Shown in pieces: positions 55,056 to 64,000 of a stretch of DNA of 64,000 bases (within the stretch, counting starts at the first letter, position 1; each line of letters starts with the position of its first letter). Where the stretch lies: contig JADJEQ010000003.1 of NCBI GenBank assembly GCA_016709025.1, positions 1 to 64,000 on the forward strand, read 5' to 3'. Made by a program: the position numbers and the translations under genes. The notes below the pieces were generated by a model. The model was not told where the DNA came from, ran no database searches, and was given only the letters and a program-made list of their open reading frames with translations. Source of the DNA: Bacteroidales bacterium. GTDB lineage: Bacteria; Bacteroidota; Bacteroidia; Bacteroidales; Lentimicrobiaceae.

Positions 55056-55066
55056 CCATGCAATTG

Positions 55067-56206
55067 CTATTCAGGCTGAATAACCAGTTTGGCAATCATG
55101 GTTGAATTGAAGCCATATAATCTGACCAGGTAAATCCCCGGACTGAGCCCCGAAACATCGACAGAAAGCCTGTCAAACCCTGGCGAGAATTGCTGCGTAA
55201 GGACGGTTTTCCCGTCGATACCAGAAATCTTTAATATGGCACCAGTCTGTAGCTCTGGTGTTTCAATTAAAAGAGTACCTGCGGGCGATGGATTCGGAAA
55301 TATTTTCAAAGGCTCTGAAGCAAAATTGGTAACACCAGTTGCATTATTGAGCGAAAATCTCTTAACAAAATTCCAGATTTCACTGCTTGCGACAATATCA
55401 CGGTTTGTTATGCCTATTCCGGCTGTCCCGACTGATCCCGGCCAGGTGTGACCACCATTGATAACTTTCAGCAATATAACTTCTGCTGAATCAGTGCAGG
55501 GAGCCCAGGAGTAACGTTGCACAGTCGAGCCTTCAGCAACAATGTCGGGAAGGTTAACAATAACCGGAGTTGCCGGACATTCATTGTAATTGTTCCAGAA
55601 TTCAAGTACCTGATCGACCGACAGATTGCCAAATCCACCATTGTAACTCACAACAAAATCGTTGGTTCCATGAATATGAAGTACAGGCATTTCCCGCTGG
55701 GGTGTACATGAACTTGCGGCAACATCAGTCATTGTTCCTGAAACCGGCGCGATGGCAGCAATTCGATTGCCCAATTCACAAGCCAGCCGGTAACTCATGA
55801 AACCACCATTTGAAAAACCTGTGGAATACACCCTGTTAAGATCGATGTTGTATCGTTGATGCAGGGTGTCGATCAGTGCTGAAAGGAAACCAACATCATC
55901 GGCAGTCGAGCCTCCTGAAAAACCAACATTCCATGAATTCGCAACACCATCCGGATAAACAACTACAAAATTTCCGGTATCAGCTATTGAATTAAAACCT
56001 GAAAACTGCATCATTTCCTGCCCATTTTGGGTATAACCGTGCAAAGCTAAAACCAGGGGAATGGCTTCACCGGGGGTGTAGTCAACAGGCAGATAAACAA
56101 TCCAGGTCCGGTTGATTCCATCAAAGTTAAAGCTGCCATTTATCTGTGACCTGACACTTCCCGATAAAATCAGGCTAAACAACACGAAAATATACATCTT
56201 CTTCAT
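55067..56206 (-). CDS. Secreted esterase (PHB depolymerase/feruloyl-esterase type) with T9SS domain
   Basis: A 379-residue protein: a signal peptide (ends SVRSQ), an alpha/beta-hydrolase of the LpqC/CE1 kind with nucleophile GFSNGG (S within STGFSNGGFMSY), a catalytic His in NGGHTWPG, and LHGYTQNGQEM near the oxyanion hole. The last 75 residues (IFPNPSPAGTLL, LSPGIYLVRLYG) are a T9SS type A sorting domain. It probably cleaves ester links on plant or polymer substrates outside the cell. The stop is only 11 bases from the homopolymer artefact. Confidence 0.85.
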   Translation of the reverse strand: MKKMYIFVLFSLILSGSVRSQINGSFNFDGINRTWIVYLPVDYTPGEAIPLVLALHGYTQNGQEMMQFSGFNSIADTGNFVVVYPDGVANSWNVGFSGGSTADDVGFLSALIDTLHQRYNIDLNRVYSTGFSNGGFMSYRLACELGNRIAAIAPVSGTMTDVAASSCTPQREMPVLHIHGTNDFVVSYNGGFGNLSVDQVLEFWNNYNECPATPVIVNLPDIVAEGSTVQRYSWAPCTDSAEVILLKVINGGHTWPGSVGTAGIGITNRDIVASSEIWNFVKRFSLNNATGVTNFASEPLKIFPNPSPAGTLLIETPELQTGAILKISGIDGKTVLTQQFSPGFDRLSVDVSGLSPGIYLVRLYGFNSTMIAKLVIQPE

Positions 56207-56400
56207 CCTGAGCGTTTTTATCGGGGTTTGGGTAATCTGTGTTTAAAAATTGCAATTATATGAACAAATATGCCGTACCAAAGTTATGGAATCTGAAAAA
56301 GAAAATGGTTGCAGGAAATATTACTACCTTTATTCTTTTATTGAAACTTCCCAAACAAGTTTGCCTTAACTATCAATTTCGAATTATTAATTGATCTGCT

Positions 56401-57506
56401 ATGTTCGTTGTAAAATTCAATAAAATTCTCCTTCTATCAGGATTTGCGCTTATATCTTTAATAATCAACGCACAAACTCATAAGCTAAAACCGGGTTTTG
56501 ATAAAGAGGAGTACACTGAAATGCTGAAAATAGCTGCATGCGTAGCCGATACACCCTGGCTTACCCCGAAACTTGTGCCACAAAATTTTAAACTGGTTTA
56601 CCGCTCACCGGTGACAGGACTCGACAACCGCTGGGATTTGTGGACAGGTAGCGATAACATCGCGGTTATCAGCATCAGGGAACTACCCCAAAGTCGGAAA
56701 GCTGGCTCGAAAATTTCTACGCTGCCATGGTACCGGCAACGGGTAGCATGAAATTAAGTAGCGAACAAACCTTTGAATACCACCTTTCTGAAAATCAACG
56801 TTCTTCAGTTCATATTGGTTGGTTAATGGCAACCGGTTTTTTATCAAAAGGGATTCTTGTGAAGATCGATTCATGTTATCAAAAAGGGTTCCGGGATTTT
56901 CTTGTTACCGGTCACAGCCAGGGTGGTGGCATTTCCTATCTCATGACTGCTTATTTGCTGTATTTGCAAAAAAGCGGATCACTGCCGGAAGATATCCGGT
57001 TTAAAACCTATTGCAGCGCTGCACCTAAACCCGGAAATCTCTATTTTGCCTATGATTATGAAACGATTACTTCCGGCGGATGGGCCTTTAATGTGGTAAA
57101 CACAGCCGATTGGGTTCCCGAAACACCTTTATCCATTCAAACTGTCGATGACTTCAATACAATTAATCCGTTTGTCAATGCTAAAAAAACAATCAGAAAG
57201 CAAAGCTTTTCAACCAGGATCGCCATGGGCTATGCTTATGGTAAGCTTGACAGGCCAACCCGGCGGGCGGTGAAAAATTACAGAAAATACCTGGGTAAAA
57301 CAGCCGGAAAATTTGTAAATAAAACACTGCCGGAATTCCAGGCCCCTGAATACCTGTACGACAACAACTATGTAAGAACGGGCACTACCATTGTGTTGTA
57401 CGCTGATGAAGAATATTATAAAAACTATCCCGATAATCCGGAAAAGGTTTTTATGCATCATATGGCAGGGCCTTATCTGTACCTGATCAGGATGCTTGAT
57501 AAATAA
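56401..57506 (+). pseudogene. Class 3 lipase-like protein, broken by one frameshift
   Basis: The first frame (56401-56751) starts with a signal peptide (ends LIINAQ) and reaches AVISIR at about 56680; the second, open to 57506, continues GTTPKSESWLENFYAAMVPA and contains the nucleophile GHSQGG (VTGHSQGGGISYLM). Joined, they make a lipase of PF01764 of about 368 residues, where ISIRGTT is the conserved strand. A single missing G in the GGG run near 56680 explains the break. Signal peptide and active site are in different pieces, so without repair no secreted enzyme is made. Confidence 0.78.
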
Positions 57507-57570
57507 GCAAGGAAAGATCCATCCATATCTCTCATTCAGTAACTTGAATATGAACGGGTTAAAAACAGAA

Positions 57571-57603
57571 AACCCCTTGTTATGAAAATGATAACAAGGG
57601 GTT
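57571..57603 (-). terminator. Strong terminator of the tRNA-Leu transcript
   Basis: A perfect 13-bp stem AACCCCTTGTTAT / ATAACAAGGGGTT with 7-base loop. On the minus strand it is followed by TTTTCTGTTTTT, downstream of the two tRNA genes. Confidence 0.88.
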
Positions 57604-57608
57604 AAAGT

Positions 57609-57691
57609 GCCCGGAACAGGACTCGAACCTGCACATACTTAAGTATACTAGTCCCTGAAACTAGCGCGTCTACCAATTCCGCCATCCGGGC
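57609..57691 (-). tRNA. tRNA-Leu (anticodon CAG)
   Basis: 83 bases on the minus strand with a perfect acceptor stem (GCCCGGA / TTCCGGGC), the class II long variable arm, GGTTCGAGTCC T arm and anticodon stem CTAGT-TTCAGGG-ACTAG, which puts CAG in the anticodon. No CCA is encoded at the 3' end. Confidence 0.95.
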
Positions 57692-57760
57692 GAAAACAAA
57701 TCTCATTTCAAAAAAATGCAGTCTTCCGACTGCTACCGAACTTTTTCGGATTTTAAAAGT

Positions 57761-57843
57761 GCCCAGGACAAGACTCGAACTTGCACATCCTTAAGGACAC
57801 CAGCCCCTCAAGCTGGCGTGTCTACCAATTTCACCACCTGGGC
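57761..57843 (-). tRNA. tRNA-Leu (anticodon GAG)
   Basis: 83 bases on the minus strand, 69 bases upstream of the other tRNA-Leu. Anticodon stem CCAGC-TTGAGGG-GCTGG gives GAG. Long variable arm and AGTTCGAGTCT T arm. Probably one transcript with tRNA-Leu(CAG), ending at 57571. Confidence 0.95.
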
Positions 57844-57964
57844 AATTGAGTGCGCAAAGGTAAATCTTTTTTTCTTTCTCCAACAAGACTTTCATCATTT
57901 TTTTTGTTGATGGAATTGCCGCTAAACCTTATGTTTGTATAACAATTTAAAGTGCAGTTGATTA

Positions 57965-58522
57965 ATGTCAGAAAATCAAATAAAATTATCTGAAATAAGG
58001 CTGAAGAATCCAATGTGTATCGGCATCGGAGGGGTCAGCAGGTCGGGTAAAACCTTTCTGGCAGGAATGCTCAGCAGCTCAATCCGCGGATCAATAGTGA
58101 TTCATCAGGATATGTACATTCCCAAAAAAACTGAAATACCAAAAATTAAAAACCACATCGACTGGGAAAGACCTGAGGCCATTGATTGGAAAAGTTTCAG
58201 ATCGGCCATTGAGTCATCGGTTCTTTCCGGAAAAACTACCATCGTGGAAGGCCTTTTTGCTTTTCAGAACCCTTCAATCGTTGAATTTTACAACAAATCC
58301 ATCCTGATAAATATAGGGAAACAGGAATTTATCCGGAGGAAACGGACAGATATGCGATGGGGAAAGGAACCGGTATGGTATATAAATCATATCTGGGAGA
58401 GTTATCTTAATTACGGTCAAGCACCATCGCAAATCAAAGATATTCTGATAATCGATGGTGAGAAAGACTTTGAACTACAAATTATTATGCAATATCTTCA
58501 ACAATCTGATCAGCAAATTTAA
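57965..58522 (+). CDS. P-loop kinase, nicotinamide-riboside-kinase-like
   Basis: A 185-residue kinase of the uridine kinase/NRK fold. The P-loop is GGVSRSGKT (22-30); HQDMYIPKKTEIP, then IDWERPEAIDWKSF, matches the substrate-binding stretch of eukaryotic-type nicotinamide riboside kinase (QDDFFKP, YDVLEALN), and EGLFAFQNPS and RRKRTDMRW follow as in that family. The likely reaction is phosphorylation of nicotinamide riboside (NAD salvage) or a related nucleoside. It is divergent from the tRNA genes. Confidence 0.75.
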   Translation: MSENQIKLSEIRLKNPMCIGIGGVSRSGKTFLAGMLSSSIRGSIVIHQDMYIPKKTEIPKIKNHIDWERPEAIDWKSFRSAIESSVLSGKTTIVEGLFAFQNPSIVEFYNKSILINIGKQEFIRRKRTDMRWGKEPVWYINHIWESYLNYGQAPSQIKDILIIDGEKDFELQIIMQYLQQSDQQI

Positions 58523-58630
58523 CCATATCCCAATCGCCTGAAGATTCGGTAATCTCGTTTTAAATTTCACCGATTCTGATTAAACCATTGGTCCAAAAGG
58601 GTGTTTAATATCAAATAACAAAAGTTGGTC

Positions 58631-59158
58631 ATGAAATTTACCCTGAAGTACTTTTTAGTACTCCTTTACATTTTATGTTTTCTGAATCTTCCGGCTCAAA
58701 AGGTTGAGATTGAGAAACGCATTTCGCTCAATGATTTCCCGGCCATTTCATCAGAATTTCTGAAGGATTCTTTTCCGGATTGCAAAGACATCAGGTATTA
58801 TAAACAAGTAAACAGTACTGATATAAGCTTTGAAGCAAAGTTTAACTATTCCGGAACCTTGTATAGTGTAGAATTCAATCCAGGTGGCGAATGGCTTGAT
58901 ACAGAATCTGTAGTTAGTTTTAATAGACTGGATATAAATATATTAGTTAATATCAACAATTATCTTGACAAAAGATTCAGTTCCTGCAAAATTAAAAAAC
59001 TGCAAAAGCAACTTTCTGCTTCCGGCATCCGGTACGAAGCAGTAATCAAAGGCAAAAAGAACGGGAAACCCGATTTTTATGAGTTTCTCTTTGATTCAGA
59101 AGGGCATTACCTGCAGGATGAAATCATCATTTTTGAAACTATGTCGAATGAGTTTTAG
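58631..59158 (+). CDS. Secreted PepSY-like protein
   Basis: A 175-residue exported protein: a signal peptide (ends NLPAQ, about residue 22) and two PepSY-like half-repeats (FLKDSFPDCKDIRYYKQVN.., and KRFSSCKIKKLQKQLS..), each a helix followed by strands with the VEFNPGGEWLDTE motif found in putative beta-lactamase-inhibitor-like proteins (PF11396). Role unknown, probably periplasmic. I start at the ATG at 58631. The next gene starts inside its last codons (59148). Confidence 0.7.
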   Translation: MKFTLKYFLVLLYILCFLNLPAQKVEIEKRISLNDFPAISSEFLKDSFPDCKDIRYYKQVNSTDISFEAKFNYSGTLYSVEFNPGGEWLDTESVVSFNRLDINILVNINNYLDKRFSSCKIKKLQKQLSASGIRYEAVIKGKKNGKPDFYEFLFDSEGHYLQDEIIIFETMSNEF

Positions 59159-59918
59159 GAAAATAATAATTTCATTGGCTGGTACCTTTGCCATAAACAT
59201 ACTTTGTGTGGGCATTGCAAAGTCTCAGGACAGATTGTTTTTCACAGCTTTTCCGGGAGTTTCTTTAACAGTTCCTGTTTCCCGGGGTTTTGATTTGATA
59301 ACGGCATCTTCTTTACAATACAACATTGCAGAAAAATCATACAATGACATTCATTTTCCGGCTGGAGTCAATTATTACGATTTACAGGCCGGAGCTGTTT
59401 ACAAATACACGCAGATCGTTCAGTTTGCAGCAGCCTGGTATTACAGACACAACGATCCGGGAAGAGTTAATTCAGCTGTTGAAAACAGGTTATGGCAGCA
59501 GGTATCATTAAGCGGGATGGTGAATAACCTTCGCATCCGAAACCGCTTCAGACTTGAACAGCGTTTCATCAGTGCGAACAACAAAACTGCCCCTGTCCGT
59601 TGGAGGTTCCGGTATCTGGCAGGTATCGAAATCCCTTTGCAGGGAGAAAAAACTGATATCGGAGAATTTTATTTCACTGCTTCCAACGAAGTATACCTAA
59701 GCCTGAATGCACCCAGGCCATCTGTTTTCAGCGAAAATTGGGTTACTACGCTTGCCGGTTACAGGATATCTCAGAAAAATCGTATCGAAGGTGGTTTGGC
59801 CTGGCAACTTCAGGTCAGAAATCCGGCCCGCGAGCTTAATCATTCCATACATTTTCAGATCAACCTGCATTTAAATCTTAATTTTGAAAAATCTAAACCA
59901 AAAAGAAAAATTTTATGA
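59148..59918 (+). CDS. DUF2490 outer-membrane-like protein
   Basis: A 256-residue protein of DUF2490 (PF10677): a signal peptide (ends AKSQ, about residue 25), then alternating aromatic strands typical of a small outer-membrane beta-barrel (AGAVYKYTQIVQFAAAWYYRH, RLWQQVSLSGMV, NRFRLEQRFI, VRWRFRYLAGIEIPL). Starts at the ATG at 59148, overlapping the previous stop, and its own end overlaps the exchanger start by four bases, so the three genes form one operon. Confidence 0.78.
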   Translation: MSFRKIIISLAGTFAINILCVGIAKSQDRLFFTAFPGVSLTVPVSRGFDLITASSLQYNIAEKSYNDIHFPAGVNYYDLQAGAVYKYTQIVQFAAAWYYRHNDPGRVNSAVENRLWQQVSLSGMVNNLRIRNRFRLEQRFISANNKTAPVRWRFRYLAGIEIPLQGEKTDIGEFYFTASNEVYLSLNAPRPSVFSENWVTTLAGYRISQKNRIEGGLAWQLQVRNPARELNHSIHFQINLHLNLNFEKSKPKRKIL

Positions 59919-60871
59919 GTTATTTACTACTGACCGGTGGCTTATTATTGCTTATTTTCGGATCAAACTGGCTGGTTGATGGGGCCTCATCCCTTGCCAG
60001 GAAGTTTAACATTTCTGACATTGTTATCGGTCTGACTGTCGTTGCATTCGGGACTTCATCGCCCGAACTGGTGGTAAATCTTATCGCCTCCTTCAGCGGT
60101 AACACTGACATTGCCATTGGGAATATCCTTGGCAGCAATATATTCAACATACTGGCTATATTGGGTATTACAGCTTTGTTTCTGCCTGTAGCAGTAAAAA
60201 ACAATACCGTCTGGAAAGAGATTCCTTTCAGCATTCTGGCCATTATAATTGTTGGATTTATGGCCAACGATGTATTGATTGACGGACAACAGAAAAATGA
60301 AATCTCAAGAATTGACGGACTGGTTTTGCTTGGCTTCTTTTCTATTTTCATGGCATATACCTTTATTCTGGCTAAACAATCCGGTCCGCTGATGGAGGTT
60401 GAAAAAGTACAAATGTCGGTACCGAAATCCGGATTGTATGTAATTATCGGTCTGGTCGGCCTGTTTTTTGGTGGCCGATTTCTGGTTATGGGTGCTGTTG
60501 ATATTGCACGTACCCTTGGCATGACCGAATCGGTAATTGGGCTCACTGTTGTTGCAGCCGGCACCTCCTTACCGGAACTCGCAACCAGCGTAACCGCTGC
60601 ACTGAAGAAAAACAGTGATATTGCCATTGGTAATGTCGTTGGCTCGAATATTTTCAATGTTTTTTTCATACTTGGCACAAGCGCAGTTATCAGGCCACTC
60701 CCCTTTTCAATTGCTTCAAACTTCGATATAATCGCAGTTTTAGTAGCCAGCCTCCTGATGTTTCTGTTTGTATTTATCGGTAAAGGAAGAAAGATTGATC
60801 GCCTCGAGGGAACTTTCTTTTTGATTTTATATGTCGCTTATACTGTTTATCTTGTCCGTTTTTCAGGGTAG
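59915..60871 (+). CDS. CaCA-family Na+(K+)/Ca2+ antiporter
   Basis: A 318-residue inner-membrane exchanger with ten or so helices in two homologous halves. The paired alpha repeats are GTSSPELVVNLIASF..GNILGSNIFNI and GTSLPELATSVTAAL..GNVVGSNIFNV, whose glutamates bind calcium. It resembles YrbG of E. coli. It probably exports Ca2+ in exchange for sodium or protons. Last gene of the operon starting at 58631. Confidence 0.93.
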   Translation: MSYLLLTGGLLLLIFGSNWLVDGASSLARKFNISDIVIGLTVVAFGTSSPELVVNLIASFSGNTDIAIGNILGSNIFNILAILGITALFLPVAVKNNTVWKEIPFSILAIIIVGFMANDVLIDGQQKNEISRIDGLVLLGFFSIFMAYTFILAKQSGPLMEVEKVQMSVPKSGLYVIIGLVGLFFGGRFLVMGAVDIARTLGMTESVIGLTVVAAGTSLPELATSVTAALKKNSDIAIGNVVGSNIFNVFFILGTSAVIRPLPFSIASNFDIIAVLVASLLMFLFVFIGKGRKIDRLEGTFFLILYVAYTVYLVRFSG

Positions 60872-61089
60872 AAGCCGGTGTTTACTCCAGTCAATCTTAT
60901 ATTCTTGTTAATCAAATGATTATCGGGATTTTTTCAATTTCTGAATTTCTAAAAATGTCCGTTACTGATACTGGTCGTGCAAATGATATAGGTTTTCAGG
61001 CTTAAAATGCTTATTTTTGTTGCAGTAAGTTTATTTTTGGGCAAGTACTAACCATAAATGGTTTTCAAAATCATATAAACATTGATTTT

Positions 61090-62643
61090 ATGTTTACACA
61101 TAACGACCTTCGTCAGTTTCTTGCAAAAGGGATTGATCCCAAAGTTATAGAGCAGCAGATTGAAAATTTTAAATCCGGCTTCCCATATGTTGAGTTGATT
61201 GCAGAAGCGACCATCAGCAATGGCATTAAATCATTTTCCGAGACCGATGCAGATAAATTGATGTTGTTTTATGATAAAAACCACGACGATTTTGAGGTAC
61301 TTAAATTTGTCCCGGCTTCCGGAGCCGCAAGCCGGATGTTTAAAACCTTGTTTGAGTTCCGGGATATTTATGCCGGAGCAACTGAAAACAGTAAACTCCT
61401 GGAAACAGATAAAGGATTTAATTCTGCCTACAATTTTATAACCAACATTCATAAATTCGCTTTTTTTGATGATCTGAAGACCGTTATGTCACTCAACGGT
61501 CTGGATATCGAAACCTGCCTTGCCGACAAGGACTATGTGAGCATAATAGACTTCCTGCTCGAAGACAAGGGACTTGGATATGCGGCACTTCCTAAAGCTT
61601 TACTGAGATTTCACAGCTACGACGATGGTGCCCGCATGGCCATGGAAGAACACCTGGTTGAAGGTGCCAATTATGGTCAGAATGATGACGGGAGGGTTTC
61701 GGTCCACTTTACCGTTTCACCGGAACATGCCGACCGTTTTATAGAAGAAATCAATAAGGTTAAAGATAAATATGAGGAACTGTTCGATGTTACCTATGAA
61801 TTGACATTCTCCATTCAAAAATCTTCAACCGACACCATTGCCGTTGATTCCAGAAACAAACCATTCAGAAACGATGATGAAACCATCGTTTTCAGACCCG
61901 GCGGACATGGAGCACTCATAGAAAACCTTAACGACCGTGAGGGGGAGATCATCTTTATTAAAAATATCGACAACATTGTTCCCGACCGGCTCAAAGATCA
62001 GACCTACCGTTACAAAAGAGTCATCGGAGGATACCTCATCGAACTGAGGAATAAAATCTTTGAATACCTCGATAAACTCGAAGCAGGAAATCTGAATGAG
62101 AATGAAATCAAAAAAATTATAAGCTTCGCTAAAGAGAAATTATACATTCAACCCGGCCCTGATTTTGAGGAAATGTCTCATATTGAGAAGATTGATTATC
62201 TGTTTACCAAATTCAACCGGCCTATCAGGATTTGTGGAATGGTTAAAAACGAGGGAGAACCCGGCGGAGGTCCATTCTGGGTAAAAAATACGCAGGGCGA
62301 AGTTTCACTCCAGATCGTTGAATCATCTCAGATTGATCATGAGAATCCCTCTCAAAAAGAGATCTTCAATAAATCAACGCACTTCAACCCTGTTGACCTG
62401 GTTTGCTTTGTCCGTGATTTCAACAGCGAACAATTCGATCTGCGTGATTTCGTGGATCCGTCAACCGGCTTTATTTCAATCAAATCGAAAGATGGCCGTG
62501 AGCTAAAAGCACAGGAACTGCCCGGATTATGGAATGGTGCAATGGCAGACTGGACTACCATTTTTGTTGAAGTACCGATAATTACTTTCAACCCGGTTAA
62601 AACAGTCAACGATTTGTTACGCAAGGAACACCAGCCTGCATAA
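61090..62643 (+). CDS. DUF4301 protein
   Basis: A 517-residue protein of DUF4301 (PF14134), found mainly in Bacteroidota. Landmarks are VPASGAASRMFKTLFEF near residue 80, FRPGGHGALIENLND near 275 and RICGMVKNEGEPGGGPFWV near 380. The phosphate-rich looking GAASRMFK and GGHGALIENLN resemble nucleotidyltransferase elements, so a sugar nucleotidyltransferase-like activity is possible, but no function is established that I know of. Cytoplasmic, no membrane segments. Followed four bases later by the DUF1858 gene. Confidence 0.82.
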   Translation: MFTHNDLRQFLAKGIDPKVIEQQIENFKSGFPYVELIAEATISNGIKSFSETDADKLMLFYDKNHDDFEVLKFVPASGAASRMFKTLFEFRDIYAGATENSKLLETDKGFNSAYNFITNIHKFAFFDDLKTVMSLNGLDIETCLADKDYVSIIDFLLEDKGLGYAALPKALLRFHSYDDGARMAMEEHLVEGANYGQNDDGRVSVHFTVSPEHADRFIEEINKVKDKYEELFDVTYELTFSIQKSSTDTIAVDSRNKPFRNDDETIVFRPGGHGALIENLNDREGEIIFIKNIDNIVPDRLKDQTYRYKRVIGGYLIELRNKIFEYLDKLEAGNLNENEIKKIISFAKEKLYIQPGPDFEEMSHIEKIDYLFTKFNRPIRICGMVKNEGEPGGGPFWVKNTQGEVSLQIVESSQIDHENPSQKEIFNKSTHFNPVDLVCFVRDFNSEQFDLRDFVDPSTGFISIKSKDGRELKAQELPGLWNGAMADWTTIFVEVPIITFNPVKTVNDLLRKEHQPA

Positions 62644-62647
62644 ATCA

Positions 62648-62887
62648 ATGAAGATGCCTGAGATGCCTGAAATTTCAGAGAATATTGCAATTGCTGATCT
62701 TGTAGCAACATACCCATTCTCAGTTTCCTTTTTGTCGGAACGGAACCTGCATTGCATTATTTGTGGTGAGCCTGTCTGGGGCACTCTAAAAGAGCTTGCC
62801 AGGGATAAAAACTTTTCTCCAAAACAGATTCAGGAATTGGTTGAAGAACTCAAATCCAAGGCTAATAGAATGACGAATGTAGAATGA
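62648..62887 (+). CDS. DUF1858 small protein
   Basis: A 79-residue protein of the DUF1858 family: IAIADLVATYPFSVSFLSERNLHCIICGEPVWGTLKELARDKN, with the CxxC-like pair of cysteines of the hydrid-cluster-associated disulfide domain. Probably a redox or metal-binding module. It starts four bases after the DUF4301 stop. Its last residues (RMTNVE) are encoded by the beginning of a GAATGACGAATG repeat, so the C terminus may have been altered by the repeat. Confidence 0.75.
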   Translation: MKMPEMPEISENIAIADLVATYPFSVSFLSERNLHCIICGEPVWGTLKELARDKNFSPKQIQELVEELKSKANRMTNVE

Positions 62888-63000
62888 CGAATGACGAAAA
62901 TTGCATTATTTTGCCATTTGCCTGCCCGGCTTGCCAAATGGTAGCGGATTACAATCATTTGCCGGCCAGACAGGCTAACTTACTTTTCGAATGACGCTCT
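62866..63000. repeat. Tandem GAATGACGAATG repeats and hairpin
   Basis: TAGAATGACGAATG occurs twice (62867-62892), followed by a further GACGAA. Downstream CCATTTG / CAAATGG (about 62914 and 62935) form a hairpin around a GC-rich CCTGCCCGGC core. It resembles a dispersed intergenic element; related GC-rich palindromes are at 41639 and 45264. Confidence 0.5.
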
Positions 63001-63076
63001 TCGACTGTTCTCAACTGCGCCAGATCACCGACGCACAGAGTAACAAAAAGCGATTATTTACAGAATGATGTATGAT

Positions 63077-63712
63077 TTAAGGAGCCAGCCGTTCTTTGAT
63101 CCACTCATTTCCATCGCTCCTGAACCTGATCCTGTCGTGCAACCTACCCGGCCTCCCCTGCCAGAATTCAAAGGTATGGGGAATCACAGCAAAACCACCC
63201 CAGTTATCTGGTCTTACAATTCCTTCCGAGATTGTCTTTTCTGCAATACTGTTGTATAACTCTTCCAGCGTTTTTCTCCCGGTTATAACATCGCTTTGTG
63301 GAGAAGCAACAGCTCCGATTCTGCTTTCCAAAGGCCGGGAATTGAAATAAGCATCAGATTCCTCATCTGAAACACGGGCAGCTGTTCCTTCTACCCTTAC
63401 CTGCCTTTCAAGTTCCGGCCAAAAGAACAACAATGCTATTTCTGAATTTGCAGTCATCTCCTTCCCTTTTCTGCTGCTATAATTTGTGAAGAAAGTAAAC
63501 TTTCCGTCATCGATGCCTTTTAACAATACCATCCGCGAAGAAGGTCTTCCATGCTCTGAAACTGAAGAAACTGCCATTGCTGTTGGCTCAAGTGCCCCGG
63601 CATTAACAGCTTCATCGAGCCACATAGAAAAGAAAGCAACCGGATTGCTGCCTACAGCAACGGCATCGAGTGAATGCTTAATATAATCTTTCCTGATTCC
63701 AGCGATATTCAT
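63077..63712 (-). CDS. pdxH: Pyridoxamine 5'-phosphate oxidase
   Basis: A 211-residue FMN enzyme that oxidises pyridoxamine or pyridoxine phosphate to PLP. RPSSRMVLLKGIDDGKFTFFTNYSSRKG is the FMN-binding stretch; the C-terminal EFWQGRPGRLHDRIRF is the substrate-binding signature. I start at the ATG at 63712, giving MNIAGIRKDYI; an in-frame TTG at 63727 is less likely. Full length. It links to serC (38.6 kb), which also serves PLP synthesis. Confidence 0.94.
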   Translation of the reverse strand: MNIAGIRKDYIKHSLDAVAVGSNPVAFFSMWLDEAVNAGALEPTAMAVSSVSEHGRPSSRMVLLKGIDDGKFTFFTNYSSRKGKEMTANSEIALLFFWPELERQVRVEGTAARVSDEESDAYFNSRPLESRIGAVASPQSDVITGRKTLEELYNSIAEKTISEGIVRPDNWGGFAVIPHTFEFWQGRPGRLHDRIRFRSDGNEWIKERLAP

Positions 63713-63807
63713 ATAGTTTTTTTTCAATTAACATTAAAGAATTGAAACTGTTCAATTATTATCATAACGGAATATTCTGGTACATTTGCATATTAAACCG
63801 AACTTAT

Positions 63808-64000
63808 ATGATATTTTGCAGGAAGTCCGCACTGATTGCATTGCTTCTGGTAATTTCTGTCGTCAGCAATGCCCAGAATTTACTGATCGATTCAGAATAT
63901 ATTGCATCGGTTGAGAAAGAACGCACCGAAAAGAACAGGGAATTCATTGAAGATGAAAATTCACCACTCGATTCCATTAAAAAGAAGGAGTTCCCGGGAC
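63808..64000 (+). CDS. Secreted DUF1684 protein, cut by window end
   Basis: A reading frame open from the ATG at 63808 to the window end (64 codons). It starts with a signal peptide (ALIALLLVISVVSNAQ) and continues VEKERTEKNREFIEDENSPL, then IKKKEFPG, the opening of the DUF1684 family (PF07920), whose members have a RxxKDxxF..SPL pattern. A TACATTTG element lies at 63780-63787, a possible -7 box. Confidence 0.65.
   Translation, partial: MIFCRKSALIALLLVISVVSNAQNLLIDSEYIASVEKERTEKNREFIEDENSPLDSIKKKEFPG

Noticed and set aside
59920..60678. 252-codon frame opposite the CaCA exchanger
   Set aside because: Antisense shadow of a strongly conserved membrane protein; composition follows the complementary codons.

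Overview
The window reads as a chromosome segment of a Bacteroidota bacterium, probably from the Bacteroidales/Marinilabiliales side. The reasons are promoters of the TTG-N19/20-TAnnTTTG type, type IX secretion (T9SS) C-terminal domains on three proteins, families largely confined to the phylum (alternative GlmU-like protein, DUF4301, DUF3127, LuxC-like acyl-CoA reductase close to serC), and few Shine-Dalgarno sequences.

Region 1 (1 to about 25,550) is the notable part: an AT-rich integron cassette array, all in one orientation, with no integrase inside the window (a CALIN, or the distal part of a chromosomal integron whose upstream end lies before base 1). About 25 attC sites are visible. 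Seventeen belong to one 125-140 bp family (A) with perfect 11-bp L arms; the others fall into several unrelated families. In many cassettes the first bases and the R'' box of its own attC are complementary over 9-11 bp, the signature of excised and reinserted circles. Cargo includes seven toxin-antitoxin modules (three HigBA, two MntA-HepT, one YefM-YoeB, one RHH-VapC), a broken Fic AMPylase, SUKH and DUF4375 proteins, a Sel1 protein, an ATP-grasp enzyme, a GNAT acetyltransferase, three different serine beta-lactamase/PBP-fold hydrolases, a T9SS-targeted protein and several secreted or lipoprotein genes of unknown role. Many cassette genes carry frameshifts or stops. Several TA cassettes carry their own Bacteroidota promoter and operator-like repeats.

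Two stretches (about 15,849-17,170 and 54,929-55,055) are homopolymer runs that look like assembly artefacts. The first sits exactly at a cassette recombination point.

Region 2 (25.6-31.4 kb) holds beta-propeller secreted proteins, hemolysin III, a six-hairpin glycosidase-like protein and a GyrI-like protein. Region 3 (31.4-44.7 kb) is core chromosome: a quinone-reductase-like flavoprotein, lon (interrupted by an in-frame TAG), a GlmU-like protein, rpmE2, acyl-CoA reductase, serC, aat, a guanine-deaminase-like gene, DUF3127, a TPR histidine kinase and a PflX-like radical SAM protein. Region 4 (45.7-57.5 kb) has a secreted beta-helix protein, then an N-acetylhexosamine salvage locus (ROK regulator, NagP-like transporter, nucleotidyltransferase, NahK-like kinase, GH20 hexosaminidase), a T9SS esterase and a frameshifted lipase. 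Region 5 (57.6-64 kb) has two tRNA-Leu genes, a nicotinamide-riboside-kinase-like gene, PepSY-like and DUF2490 proteins, a CaCA exchanger, DUF4301, DUF1858, pdxH and the start of a DUF1684 gene.
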